Assembly: GCA_018287875.1 (NCBI GenBank)
Contig: JAGVVL010000017.1
Location: 1,302,001-1,366,000 of the forward strand
From: Nigrospora sphaerica
Lineage: Eukaryota > Ascomycota > Sordariomycetes > Amphisphaeriales > Apiosporaceae
Length of the DNA: 64,000 nt
Direction: 5' to 3'
The translations under genes were made by a program, and so were the position numbers. This document shows, piece by piece, positions 45,727 through 57,008 of this stretch. The notes under the pieces are model-generated. The model worked only from the letters and a program-made list of their open reading frames with translations. It was not told where the DNA came from and searched no databases. Numbering within the stretch: the stretch's first letter is position 1; each line of letters begins with the position of its first letter.

Positions 45727-46338
45727 GGTGGGATGGCTGGTTGGGTTCGGTTGGGCCGGTAACAGCCAATACGGTGGGCGCGGGTGTTTCGTCGGGTTGG
45801 CGAGCAGCAGAGTGTCGAGGCTGTTGAGTTGGCAAGGGATTTCAGCTGTCGCCTGACGCACCACGAGCAGGCGCATCGGCCTACTTATTGCTTATCGTAG
45901 TGACGGTATCATCGTCGCGGAGGGCGTGGCTGATGACATGCTGACTGTCAGGCTTCGGCAAAAGGTCCACTAAGGTTCCCAGGCCGGGGGGCCGCTGCTC
46001 CACCAACAGGAATCGAGGGCAAGGCGCATCAGGGGCAGCGACAAAGTCCCTGGGGACAAGGGGGGGGGGGGGGGGGGGGGTCCACGCAGACGTGCCGTTT
46101 CTCGCAAACAGCGCACGGAGAACCAGCTGGCTCTGCCGCGACGGCCACTGCGGCTTGGTGCTTTCGTGCCTCCATCTTGCGACAGCCCTCTGAGGAATCA
46201 CGGCTCTTCGGAATGATGGCTACTACGGCCGTGTAGCAAGGTGAAGGTTCTCACGGGAGAACGCAGCGGCATAGAAGTACCAGCTCTCCTGGCAGAGAGC
46301 CTGCCAACATGGTATGTCAATACAGAATAAAACGGTTG
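45727..46338. other. spacer with poly-G tract
   Basis: 612 bases between the SDR start and the MARVEL-like gene stop on the same strand. It contains 21 consecutive G at 46060-46080. An open minus-strand frame at 45881-46201 has no ATG and encodes a proline run from the G tract; I do not take it as a gene. Confidence 0.55.
46060..46080. repeat. poly-G tract, 21 bases
   Basis: An uninterrupted G run preceded by GGGGACAA. It may form a G-quadruplex, and its exact length may be unreliable in the assembly. Confidence 0.85.
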
Positions 46339-47344
46339 CTACCTCCTTATGGCCCCTTTCACGCGGGGGTCAATTAGCACCTTCTGACTCTCGCGGATGT
46401 CAAGCTCTCGCGCCCGCTGTATCGCGTCGGCGTCGTACTTGGCGTTGGCGTCTTGTAGGCTCCCGGGCTCAGTTGCGGGGGTCTTGATGGGGGACACGGG
46501 CAGGGGCAGGTCCCGGACATCCAGCATGTCCTTGGGGAAGGACGTCTGGCGCGCCAGGGCGTATGTCGACAAGGGCAGCTCGCTGGGGTCGCGGCCACGC
46601 CGCTGAAGTGCCAGTACCAGTTTTTGGATGCGCCGGTCTTTTTTGCGACGGTCGACCTCGATGCAGGCGCGCACGAAGAGGACAAATTGCAGAACCCTGC
46701 GGGTGGCATCGCCGTCAGCTCACTCACGACTCAGGGCGGGGGACTTTTTTTAAAAAAAAAAAAAAAAAGGGGGGGGGGCCCTACGCCGAGAGGCCCATCA
46801 GGCAGGTTGCTATTATCATGAGGGCGTATCGCCACTTGGATTGGTAGTTGTAAGGGGCCGAATAGGCTTGAGATTCGGGTTGGAACATGCCGATGTAGCT
46901 ACATTGAATGGCCAGAGCCACGACGCCGGCCATCCACATGATCAGCTCGACGCCGACATGAGCCTTGGGGCTGATCCCCTTGGTGGAGCTCCGCCGGAGG
47001 CACATGACGAGGAATTCACTGCAGTTCCACACGATGGTCGGGACAACCTGACGCGACGCAGGCGGTGTTAGTGTATGGCTGAAATAGCGCCGCCACGGAG
47101 CTCCGAGGCCGTAACAGGAGGCATCACTTACGTATGGGTAGGATATGATGATGGTTATGGGAAACACGGCCACAGCCACAATGGCACACATGACGGCAAC
47201 GGCGATGGCCAACAGCAGGATGATGGATCGCAGCACAATCTTGGTCACCACCCAGCGCCTGTCGCTCCCGACCAGGGGCAAATCGGGCAGTCGGTCGTCG
47301 TCCATCTTTGGGTCGGTCGACCGGGATACAGTCGTCGCAGACAT
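46339..47344 (-). CDS. four-TM MARVEL-like membrane protein
   Basis: Three exons on the minus strand (47344-47132, 47047-46785, 46696-46339) give 277 residues. Intron 1 (84 bases, GTAAGT...CAG) would be open if retained. Intron 2 (88 bases, GTAGGG...CAG) carries a long homopolymer tract; splicing it joins L-M-G-L-S-A to V-L-Q-F-V-L-F-V-R-A and completes the fourth membrane span. Four hydrophobic segments lie at about residues 34-66, 72-90, 105-128 and 150-175. This spacing and the basic end after span four (R-R-K-K-D-R-R) resemble fungal MARVEL-type proteins of the plasma membrane, but sequence identity to the family is not obvious by eye. The C-terminal 95 residues are hydrophilic and cytosolic. 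Function unknown. Confidence 0.75.
46745..46778. repeat. T7-A17-G10 homopolymer tract inside an intron
   Basis: Seven T, seventeen A and ten G follow each other directly within intron 2 of the MARVEL-like gene. The T/A part can fold back. Tract lengths may be unreliable in the assembly but do not affect the coding frame. Confidence 0.85.
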
Positions 47345-49739
47345 GTCGCTCGCCGAATCACTGCACCTCCCACTCCCTCTTCCTCCGTCTCCTCCCCTCT
47401 CTCACCGCGCGGCGCTCGGCCCGTGACTACAAGCTTCGCCGAGAGTCGCCAAGACACTTCCGTCTCAATCGCGCTTTTCGTGGCCTCGCTCGTTCGCTCA
47501 CTCGTTCGCGGGGTCGCTGTGCGAGCTCCTATGGGGCTCCTGTCGCAAGTCCTGGATTGTTTTCGTTGCCGACTGTTCGCTGGGCGCACCGGTCGGTCTC
47601 CTCAATAATGAACGTAACCCAGGTTGGTGCGCAAACATGCATGCCTCCGGCCCCGTGTCAACGCCCGACCACGTTACTCCTGGCCGGGGGTCGTCGAGAT
47701 GATGGGTTGCGACAAACCCCGATTCGGTTTCGACGGCTGGCCGATTGCGGATGTAGTTGGACTTGCTGTGAATTACGAAATGGTAGGTCACCGCCGTCGC
47801 CGTGACCGTCGTCGATGACGGCGCGCAGGAGGAGATGGGGTACTTGGGAGAGAGAGGAGTCGGGTTCTACGTGCCGGCCGTGGAAAACAGAAATGGAGAC
47901 CAAAAAGCCCATTCCGCTAACAAACGGGATACCTAAGGCAAAGAGAGCACACAGTACTAACCTATGTAGCTACTTCCCGCTAACAGCCGATGCCATAGCA
48001 CACCCACTCTGGGACCACTGGCCCAGGCCAGTCCACTATGGATCCGCCGAGGTACCTTTGATTGTGGAAGGATTTTTGCACTAGCTACTTACGTCTACTG
48101 CACTGCCCAGCCATCCGTTCTAGGGCGGCTGTCGGCGCCCATCCGACGCCAGCTGCTTTTGACGCTCATGTAGGTTCCGTCACTTTGGAAGCAGTGCGCG
48201 ATCATTACACGCTGTGATAGTGTCCCAATGTATCGGTAGGTAGCCCGCTTTCTGCTTCAGCCCTTCAAGAAGTACTATGTAGGTAGGTATGCACCTGAGC
48301 CTGTCGAGCCTGCCCATGCAGGGTCAATCTGTCGTGGGCCGACTGCAATGACCGGTGGAGCCACGCCAAGAAATGGAAGACCGTCTTCTTGGGTTCCAGC
48401 TTGTGCCGTCAACCCGTCAACCCGTTGACGTACTATTAATAGCCCCCTCGTTGGAGGTTCGTCACTTGAGCGTGTCATTCCAGCTCACCCGTGTCCGAAC
48501 CCAACACCGTCAAAGTAGCACAAGAACGGCAGAGTCAGTATCCCGTCTCAGCCAGTGGTATCGCCGTCGGAGGGTGGCAGTTGCAGGGCGTCCAGCACAA
48601 GAAGTTGGCTTGGCTGGCCAGCCCTGGGTTGGAAAGCGGCAAGGCTCTCTGTTGATTGGGACACCTAATCACGCTAACTAGGGCTATCCTTCCGGTAGGA
48701 TGTATAAGAGGTACCTGCCTCGAGCACTAGGTACTTACATGTTTCTTACATTCTACCTACCAGATGCATGTAACAAGTGACGATCACCCGGCATTTTCTC
48801 CCAACGCCCGATGAGTACTATGGAAAACAATCCATTGGATGATGGACCGGGAGAACCCTCCAGTCTCCACGAGGAACTCCTTGACGGATAAACCCCATCG
48901 GTGTGTCGCGCTCGCTAGGAGAGCTCAAGAGGTACCTTTGTACCCGTGCGTGTGCTTTCAATGTACCCAAATCAGCCGTTACATCCATTGGTTCTACCCT
49001 GAGCGAAATTGGGGAAATCACAAGCGGGATACCCGAGCCAAAAGCGGGAGAGTCTCCAATAGCTACTCTAGCGAGCCTAGCCGTAGCTGGAATACTGGCC
49101 GCCCGATACCATGCTTCCCTCCTTCTTACTCTCCCTCTCTCCTCCGCCTTTCCTGGTCCATGTCCTGTTCGTATAGAGGTATGTAGTATTTAACATTCGT
49201 ATTTTGGCACACACATACAAGTACAGTAGGATCCAATTCCGTCGATGGCGCCCCGCACTGGGTGAAGATGACCGACGCCCGCTGGCTGGATGGAGAGCTC
49301 CTCATTAGCGACAAAAACGCAGGCGATCGGCTGGGTTCGTACCACCACGCCGAATCGTTTCACCACGCCAAATCGTCTCGGCCGGATGCCTTCGCCATGC
49401 CCAACTGTCCAACGACTTTTATGTATTAAATCGACTTTGTTAACACGCAGGGCTGCGCCTCTCAGGGCAATATATCGATCGGCAAGTCAATACTAAGCGC
49501 CCAGAGTGATCAATACTGTGATTGTGATATCGATGTGACTGGTCCCGATTCGCAGTTCAGACCTCACTGAATCATTATAACCGTCCATCATATATACGCG
49601 AACACTTGCGCTGTTTGCAATTGTTCCGGTCTAATGCTTACAATGGAATGAATCTCCCAAAACCAACTCAACAGCCCAAGATCAAGGTGCATGCCTTTCA
49701 GTTCTTTTCTTTTCTTTTCTCTTTCTTGCCTTCAGCCGG
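47345..49739. other. long spacer, no supported gene
   Basis: About 2.4 kb. It shows TAGGTAGG/TACCTGCC-type tracts near 48225-48290 and 48708-48760. Open frames on both strands are short and lack any recognisable feature. Confidence 0.55.
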
Positions 49740-50924
49740 CTGGAAACCGTCCACGGCCAAGATGTGCCAGCAATTGAGCAATCCTCAAGCTTCAACTCAT
49801 CCCTTACACTGACGCCCGCCCAAATCTCTGCCGCCGAGCTCTCGCCAGGTCAAGTCAAGAGCCTCACAAATGTTGTCAACTTCGAGCACAGCGAGTGGGC
49901 GAATGGCGGGCCGGCCGAGGACGACGTCTACGCCGTCCCTCCCTTGCCTGCGAACACAACTCCGGAGACCATCACACCGGGCACGCTTCTCCGCACTCAG
50001 CTCTTCACCGATCCCTGCCCCTTCGTCATCCCCCCAACACGGCGCTCTCCCGCATTCTTTACACCACCACCCTCAACGCCACCGTAGTACCGACTTCAGC
50101 CTTCGTGCTCTGGCCTTTCACGCCGCGCCGCATCCCTACGGCTGGCTCTAACCAAAGTGCTCGCCCAGCCGCGGAAGCCCTCGTCGTTCTCTGGGCGCAT
50201 GGCACCTCGGGTTTCTTCCTTGCCAGCGCGCCGTCCTCCCACCGGGCCTTGGCGTACGGTTACAGCGCGCCGTTCGCCCTCGCCCAAGCTGGGTATGCCA
50301 TCGTCGCGCCCGACCACGACCACGGCCCTCAAGGGAACGCCCGTGTTCAGCCCGCCCTCTGTCGGCGCTGGGCTGGGGTCTGTCTTCCCCGAGTTACGCC
50401 CCGGCGATTGGTTCACGCCGCTCGGCGTTGCTCGTGCCGCCTTGTTCCGGCAGCTCGAGGGCGGCATCTCGGCCGCGATCCAGCTCTTCAACGTGTCCGA
50501 GGGACTGGCGCGCCCGGACTGGAACACAACCTGGTACTTCGACGCGTATGAACGGCTTGCGAATGCGGGACGCAAACCGCTCCGCGGTCCCCTGCTGTTA
50601 CTGACGGGGAACGAGGATCCCTATGTATCGTACGAGCTCACAGCCGCTACATTTCACGATAAATGCGAGATTTTCCCCGAGGGCGACCTGGAGCTGGCCG
50701 TCGCTGTCGGTACCGGCCACGTGCCGTCGCTGGATGCCACGCGGCAGCTGTGGCTAGGCTAGATCGAGGACCGTCTTGCTGGACGGCCGCTGTCGAGGAA
50801 GGGCTGTGTGAGAACAGAGTTGGAAAGCTTTTTGCCTGTTGAGCAGTACTCGAAGAGCGAGAACTCGTTCCCCCAGTGGGCAGGGTCGCTAGAGTACTCT
50901 TACGAGACGCCATTGGGGGTTTGA
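49740..50924 (+). pseudogene. broken secretory-lipase-like alpha/beta hydrolase
   Basis: Fragments of a secreted lipase-type hydrolase appear in three frames. The first (from about 49740, no ATG in frame, no signal peptide) runs to about 50036, where a run of six C marks a one-base loss of frame. The second carries the expected R-I-L-Y-x-T-T, S-A-F-V-L-W-P and L-V-V-L-W-A-H-G-T-S-G blocks to about 50330. The third, from about 50340, carries the end of the domain, including L-L-L-L-T-G-N-E-D-P-Y and the V-G-T-G-H-V region. Between the second and third the middle of the domain is missing, including the G-x-S-x-G nucleophile elbow. A TAG at 50760-50762 interrupts a frame that goes on with family-like sequence to 50924. 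Three or four independent lesions argue for a true pseudogene rather than sequencing error. Confidence 0.75.
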
Positions 50925-51087
50925 ATCTTGGCATCCTCTGCGGCCCGGTTAATAGGGGCGAGATACATGTGAAGAGTATTAGGCCGTCGACCAATTCGAG
51001 TCAAATTTGAAGGAGCCGGGAAATGAACGCCCACACGCTTGTCCGTCGCAGCTCGCACCGTCTCCATGTACAATGCGTCCGTACTCG

Positions 51088-52794
51088 TCACAACTTGGAC
51101 TCGAGCTTCTCCCCGAGAATCTCCGCAGCCATCGCCCTTCCCGCCGCACGGCCCGAGAAGATGCACCCGCCCAAGAACGTGCCCTCGAGTGAGCTGTAGC
51201 CATGGACGCCACCGCCGCCAAAGCCGGCTGCTTCGCCAGCTGCATAGAGACCGGGGAACCGTTCGCCATTCTCCTTCATGACGTTGCTGTTCAGGTCCGT
51301 CTCCAGCCCACCCAGAGTTTTCCGGGTAAGCAGGTTCATCCGCACAGCGATCAAAGGGCCGTGTTTCTCGTCAAGCAAGCGATGGGGCGGCGCCACGCGG
51401 CTCATCTTGTCTGGCCAGTAGTTTCGCGCGTTATGGATCAGCATGGCCTGGGCGTCCTTGGAGTAGGCGTTGTCGAATTGGCTGTCGCGAGCTTCCACGA
51501 CATCCTTGATCTGGTTGAAGTCAAGCTGATGCCCCCCCGACTCTTCGGCTAGCTTGTTCATGCCTTTGACTAGGTCCTCCAGATTGTCGCGGACCACGAA
51601 GTCTTCGCCGTGTTTCTGGAAGTCCTGGACGTGGACAGTGCCCTTCTTGCCGAACACGCGGGTCAGCAACAGCCAGATGCTCTTGTTGGTAACGTCGGAA
51701 TTTTGCTCCGAACCCGACAGAGCGAATTCTCGGGCAATGATGGACTGGTCGAGGATGAACCATGTGTAGTCGTAACCCGTTCCGCATATGTACTTGAGCG
51801 TGCTCAGTGTATCGGAGCCCGGGTACAGGAAGGGAGGGAGACGTTTGCCTGTTGCATCGAGCCAGAGCGAAGAGGGCGCAGGCAGCACGCGGATACCGTG
51901 GTCAGGCCAAATGGGGTTCCAGTTCTTCAGCCCCTCGGTGTAATGCCACATCCTATCGCGGTTCACAACATGGCCTCCGGCCTTCTCGGCGATGTCAATC
52001 ATGCGGCCGTCAACATGCGCAGGGACACCGACAACGAACTTCTCGGGTACGCGAGGGCCCAGGCGGTCCGTGGGCCAGGCGGCCTTAACGGCTTCTACAT
52101 TCCCGCCGATGCCACCGGAAGCCACAAGAACGGCTGAACCCAGAATCTCAAAGTCCCCGACGACGGTCCTGGACGTTTTGGCACCTCGAACAGAATCATC
52201 GGCTTCCAGGACGCGGCCACGCACTCCGGAGGCCCTGCCCGTTTTTTCGTCGATGATGATGTCGTCCACCATGTGCCGGAACCTGAACTCGACAATGCCC
52301 TTGGCCGCGGCTTCTTTGACGGGCTCGGCGAAGACCCTCACGACTTCTGGACCCGTGCCCCAGGTAACGTGAAAGCGTGGCACCGAGTTGCCGTGGCCGT
52401 CGGCGCGGCCATCGCCGCGCTCTGCCCAGCCGACGTTAGCCAGGAAGCCCATGCCGCGGGCCTTGACATAATCCTCCATCTCATCGGTGGCGAAGTTGAC
52501 GAATGCCTCAGCCCACTTGCGCGGCCAAAAGTCCTCCGTCTCCCGATCGAAACGAGCCGAGCCAAGCCAGTCGCACATGGCTAGCTCACGGTTGTCTTTG
52601 ATGCCCATGCGCCGCTGCTGGGCAGAGTTGACCATGAAGATGCCGCCAAGGGACCAGAATGCCTGGCCGCCAAGATTCCCTTCGTTCTCCTGGTCGACGA
52701 TGATGGTGGGGACCTTGCGTTGGGCTAGCTCAAAGGCAGCGACCAGGCCAGCCAGGCCGCCGCCCACAATGATGACTGGTTTCGTCTCGTCCAT
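51088..52794 (-). CDS. FAD-dependent dehydrogenase, 3-ketosteroid dehydrogenase/fumarate reductase type
   Basis: Single exon, 568 residues, ATG at 52794. The N-terminal Rossmann motif V-I-I-V-G-G-G-L-A-G (residues 8-17) binds FAD, followed by a glutamate/aspartate pair in the strand V-D-Q-E. The GGQAFWSLGG stretch is typical of the fumarate reductase / 3-ketosteroid delta1-dehydrogenase flavoprotein fold, and the C-terminal FAD element reads P-G-L-Y-A-A-G-E-A-A-G-F-G-G-G-G. The GVHGYSSLEGTFLGGC ending also fits. Bacterial relatives annotated as FAD-binding dehydrogenase have similar length (about 550). Likely reaction: insertion or reduction of a C-C double bond in a ketone-containing substrate; the true substrate is unknown. 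No signal peptide, so soluble and intracellular. The nearest intact neighbour upstream is the MHR regulator, transcribed divergently. Confidence 0.9.
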   Translation of the reverse strand: MDETKPVIIVGGGLAGLVAAFELAQRKVPTIIVDQENEGNLGGQAFWSLGGIFMVNSAQQRRMGIKDNRELAMCDWLGSARFDRETEDFWPRKWAEAFVNFATDEMEDYVKARGMGFLANVGWAERGDGRADGHGNSVPRFHVTWGTGPEVVRVFAEPVKEAAAKGIVEFRFRHMVDDIIIDEKTGRASGVRGRVLEADDSVRGAKTSRTVVGDFEILGSAVLVASGGIGGNVEAVKAAWPTDRLGPRVPEKFVVGVPAHVDGRMIDIAEKAGGHVVNRDRMWHYTEGLKNWNPIWPDHGIRVLPAPSSLWLDATGKRLPPFLYPGSDTLSTLKYICGTGYDYTWFILDQSIIAREFALSGSEQNSDVTNKSIWLLLTRVFGKKGTVHVQDFQKHGEDFVVRDNLEDLVKGMNKLAEESGGHQLDFNQIKDVVEARDSQFDNAYSKDAQAMLIHNARNYWPDKMSRVAPPHRLLDEKHGPLIAVRMNLLTRKTLGGLETDLNSNVMKENGERFPGLYAAGEAAGFGGGGVHGYSSLEGTFLGGCIFSGRAAGRAMAAEILGEKLESKL

Positions 52795-53800
52795 TTGCTA
52801 AGCGGGCACCGTGGTGTTGCAAAGAGATTTGATTGTGATTTTCGCCCCTTTTCAGCGAAGCCGAGGTGAGGAACGGAGATGGGCTTTATACTACGCCGAG
52901 GACTTGGGGATTTGGGGACTGGGGGACTGGGCGCTTCCAGTAGGTGAGCTTAGGGAGTTCTTGGACAGAGCAATGCAATTCGCCTACTCCGCTTTCTGTC
53001 AGCTTTCGGTGCCACCACTCGTCCAATCAGCCCCTGCTGACGCTGCTACACTGTCTTCGGATGATTTTCTAAGCTGGCGGCCGCGGTCCGCCGGGTTCAC
53101 GACACTTCTGCCCATGTGACGAACGACGGGGGCGGGCTTGGCAGTGTCGAACGATGATGGGGCCCCCAATGGGTAAATAAACGGCCCCCGCGGCCAGCCG
53201 TCCGGCGACCCGGAAGCTGTTCGTAATACGGGCCTACCAGGATGGCCCCATTCAAGCTTCCGAGGGTCTGACAGACAACCTTCCTCCGGAGGTGAACCTT
53301 GCCGTACGAAAGCCAGTTCCCGGCAGAAACTGGGAGTTGGGTACTAAGGGGAGCCGGAGCAAAGGACACGGATGCACGGATGTTGTCTTGGGGCTTCTTT
53401 CGTGGGATACATCGTAGTAGGGATGTACGGTGGACAACTGCCAATGCCGAATGCCCGCGGGGATGGAGGTGATGCGGGGGTTGGAACGCCCTTTCCCGCC
53501 GCTAATGGAAGTGGAGAGGTACACCTACATAGTACATTATGCACTCACCTACCTACCTAGGTAGTTAAAGCACTTTATGTACTTTACCAACCTAATCGCG
53601 ACTTTTTGAAATGGTCCGGTCGTCCCTCGATACTTCTTTCGTGCTTGTTATCGCCGCTGCCAACCGTCACCACCTACCCGCGCAACAATCGGTAAAGACG
53701 ACGAACAAATATATACCTTGGTTGGGATACCCTGTCGTCTGGAGCCCCTCCCCCCCTGGACGCTGCTTTGATTTGGGAGCTGTCGTCCCCTGGCCCAAAC
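52795..53800. other. divergent promoter region between flavoprotein and MHR gene
   Basis: About 1 kb. I searched it for a Zn2Cys6-coding exon upstream of the MHR gene and found none. It contains a CCTACCTACCTAGGTAG tract near 53545-53565 and an AT-rich ATATATACC near 53708-53716, 85-93 bases before the MHR ATG. Confidence 0.55.
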
Positions 53801-55946
53801 ATGTCGTCCGCTGAGTCTGCCTTGTTGCCCCCCCTCGAAACTGGCTCTTTCATTGCTGGTCATCCCGATGAGAGTCAGTTCATCGGCAGCGCCAGTGGCG
53901 TCTTCTTTGCAAACACGGTCCTGCGCGCCTTTTCCAAAACATCGGCCTTCTCTTGGAGTGGCAATGTCCCCCCAACTACAGACGCAGACTCGGTACACGA
54001 GCGTCTCGTCGGGCTGGATGGTCCGCAGATACCGCTGCCGGCGGACGACTTCACGGGCTCGAGTTCCCGCGTCAGCGAAGAAAAGCCGAGCGGGTGGCGG
54101 CCCTCGTATGGCGTCGATTTTCCGGATTTGGGGCGGCCTCCTCTAACCGCCGATGCCAATAATCTAATGTACCTCTACTTCACTCATTGGCATCCATTCT
54201 TTCCTTTCCTCCATGGGCCCAGTTTCATCCCCGAGATGGAAAAGTTCTACAACAGCCCAGTCCAAGGACCCATACACTCGTACCAGACTCCGCGGGAGAA
54301 GCTTTGCAGGGCTGTTACTTACCAATGCGTCTTCATGGTAGCCGGCTCGATGCACTGTCTTCCCGAGCCTGCGTCACGAATCCGCTCGGCTTCTGCGTTG
54401 TTGGCCGTTGCTGGTCACTTATCAACTCACCACGACATGCATTCGTTGCGAGCCCTGCTTGCCATGGAAATGTACATGATAAGCGTCTCATCTCTGAGGG
54501 CCGCTTCGACAGTGAATGGGATCCTCACGCGGCTGATGTATCATGCCGGTTACCATCGCTGTCCTTACCGTTATGTGCAGCTCACCAACCAAGTTCGCAT
54601 CACTCGCAAGCGCATGTTCTGGTGCGCCTATGTAATGGACCGCTATCTCAGCCAAGCGCTCGGGCTCCCACTCGGCTTCAATGATCAAGACATAGATGTC
54701 TGCATTCCCGAGATGGTCGAGCGGCACCAGAAGCCGGCCCAGCCGCAGGGCACGTCAGCAACCGCAGGTGCGCTTACAGACGCTCCCGCCGCCGCATATT
54801 TGCCGGACCATCCTAATGCTCGAACTTGCTTCGACGAAAGTGGACTGGAAACCACAGAATTGGATCTGTCTAGTTGTACGACCGAGGCCGTAGATGTCCA
54901 ATGCGTTGGGAAACACGTTCTCGGCTACTTGGTGACTTATTCACGGCTTGCGGGTCGTGCCCTTGACCTCTTCCACCGATCCATCCATGTACGAGTGGTC
55001 TCCCGAGAGAGTGTACAAGACATAACCTACCAGGTTCACGCTTGGTGGAATGGCCTACCGGCATCTTTTCAAACCTTCGAGCATTCGCCCGACGTTCCTC
55101 CCTACGGGGGCTTGTTCACGATGCTGCGCCATAACCTCCTTCTTCTGATCCACCGGCCATTTTTGTCACTCCCAACGCAGAGAGTCGAATTCAAACTGTC
55201 CATGCAGGTGCTCATTGATGCGTGCCGGAACATCGCAAAGCACTTTCCGTTTTGCACCAAGACCGTTTTCTTGACGGCTTGGCCGGCAACACTGTCCACG
55301 ATATGGATGACGGGCTTGGTACTGTCCTACGCAACTCTCCTTGGTCTTTGTTCTCTTCAGAAAGCCAGCACGTAAGTATGGGATCCTCGTCCTACATACA
55401 TGGAATCATTTGCCCAATCACTTTGCAGCACTTACCATCTAAAGAGATATCGGCCTCTGCCTTGATGCGTTGGCTGTGCTGGTACGTCGGTGGCCCAGCG
55501 CATTACATTGCCAGAGCGTTCTGAAAAGGTTGCTCCAGGCATTGATGTCAGGGGATTGCGGGGCCCAGCGGACGCAGAGACAGTCCGACTTGTCCACGGC
55601 CCCAGAACGAGGAGACTTATACAGAGGCAAATCTGTAGCCGGGCCCATCGATTTGTTGCCCGCCGAGCAACCAAGTCCAAAAAGGCAGAAGAAAGACCAT
55701 TACTCGGCTGACTTACACGATGCCACGGCTGGCCCCAATCATACGGAGCCCGTTACGTTTCAAGATATGATACCCGTATTACAGTATACTGGACCGGACT
55801 TTGGGTTTGACGCCTCATCCTTCGACAATCTCGTGGGCTCACGTGATACTCTTGATGACACATATACTAACGAGCTCGGTGGCTTTTATACGGATGCTGA
55901 TTGGGAAGCGTACATCCAAGGCCTCGGCGGTTTTTTGGACGAGTAG
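53801..55946 (+). CDS. fungal-specific MHR (Fungal_trans) regulator lacking a Zn2Cys6 domain
   Basis: Two exons (53801-55371, 55445-55946), joined by a 73-base phase-2 intron (GTAAGT...AAG), give 690 residues. Residues about 125-400 form the fungal transcription-factor middle homology region: N-L-M-Y-L-Y-F-T-H-W-H-P-F-F-P-F-L-H, later R-K-R-M-F-W-C-A-Y-V-M-D-R, G-L-P-L-G-F-N-D-Q-D-I-D. The distal helices include LLLLIHRPFLSLP (about 450) and D-I-G-L-C-L-D-A-L-A-V-L-V-R-R-W-P-S-A near residue 530, which only the chosen splice restores. A bipartite basic stretch S-P-K-R-Q-K-K sits near 595. Acidic C-terminal residues could activate transcription. No Cys6 zinc cluster precedes the MHR, so it may act through a partner or lack a DNA-binding exon. 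A possible 33-base intron at 55482 was rejected because reading through gives the conserved motif. Confidence 0.88.
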
Positions 55947-56106
55947 CATGATTGCGGTATTCACAACCATGTTCGTCGTTATCTCGACGCTGCCCACAAA
56001 AAAAAAAAGCCTGGCCTCTGTCTGGCCGATACCCTTTCTCCGACTGCGTGGACCGCGGATCCCAAAGTAACCAAACCTTCTCAGGGGCTAGTACAGCTCG
56101 TGCGCC

Positions 56107-57008
56107 CTACCAAACATGGGTTCGGCAGAAATCTGCGGATAGCCCAAACCTCGGTTGGCTAGCCATTGGTCGAGTTGCGATGGAAGCATTCTGCATGCAC
56201 ACATCCTGGACGCCAACTAACGAAGGCCCTCGGGTACTCTCGCTCCCGTCATCCAGTCCCAGAGGGGCAGGCCATAGCCCCTCCGCAGCGTCCTGTCTTT
56301 GGGTCGTCAGATTCTTGGGGGAACAGGAGTTAGGGCGACTGCTAAAGCCATGATTAAATGGACTTTCATCATCCGTCGGTAGACTGTTCTTGTCGGGACA
56401 GTTCCCGGTGCCCCAGAGCGCCTCGGCCCATTTTTTGACGTCCTCCCCCGTATCCATGGGGTGTTGTTCCCACCACTCCGTTAATAGGGCTTTCCTGGAC
56501 CTGGTGTCGTTGGCCCCAACCCCGGGCAGGCAGCCAAGTTGTGACATGCGGCTTGCGCCCTGATACCTGTCGTCATGGAGGTTGCCGAGCGTCGTGGGAT
56601 CACATCGCCTCAAAATATGAAGCAAGACGTTCTCAGTCGCCAACAATCGCTCCTCAACTGCATCTACGTAGCCTTTCGCCGGCCCGCTGGTTTGCCGTCA
56701 GTGGCTGATACAGTGCCATTCGCATGATGGGGACAATGCCTGGTGCAGGTGTACCGCTTCTGAGTCTGGGGCCAGACGCATTCTCTCCTCAATGCTTGGC
56801 ATCTTGAGCAGGTCGGCCTGGTCCGGGGTCAGGACGATACGAGGAGGCTGTCCACTTCGAAACTTGTACTTACTTCACCTCATCGCACTTCACACAAGAA
56901 GCGATCGCTATCAGCACGCAGGAGTGGTATCGGCCGCCAGGGATCACGCACCTTCTGCTTTCTCGCGCGGCAACCTTGGCAAGCCGCGTGCCCTCGGACC
57001 GGAGGCAT
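56107..57008 (-). CDS. truncated Zn2Cys6 regulator, possibly degenerate
   Basis: Minus strand, tentative three-exon model (57008-56952, 56887-56874, 56686-56107) of 216 residues. Exon 1 encodes the first half of a Zn2Cys6 cluster, A-A-C-Q-G-C-R-A-R-K-Q-K, and splicing by a 64-base intron adds C-D-E-V at the right spacing for the third cysteine. The exon carrying it is only 14 bases. The second half of the cluster (P-x-C-x2-C-x6-C) is not found in any frame before the coiled-coil-like G-Y-V-D-A-V-E-E-R-L-L-A-T-E-N-V-L-L. The rest holds E-W-W-E-Q-H-P-M-D-T and a weakly acidic tail, with no MHR. So the protein, if made, lacks half its zinc site. A decayed gene is the simpler reading; an unseen alternative exon remains possible. 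Confidence 0.45.

Noticed and set aside
45881..46201. 106-codon minus-strand frame upstream of the SDR gene
   Set aside because: It has a GTG start and no ATG; its proline run comes from the poly-G tract.
55482..55514. 33-base candidate intron in the MHR gene
   Set aside because: It is too short, and reading through gives the conserved R-R-W-P-S-A motif in frame.
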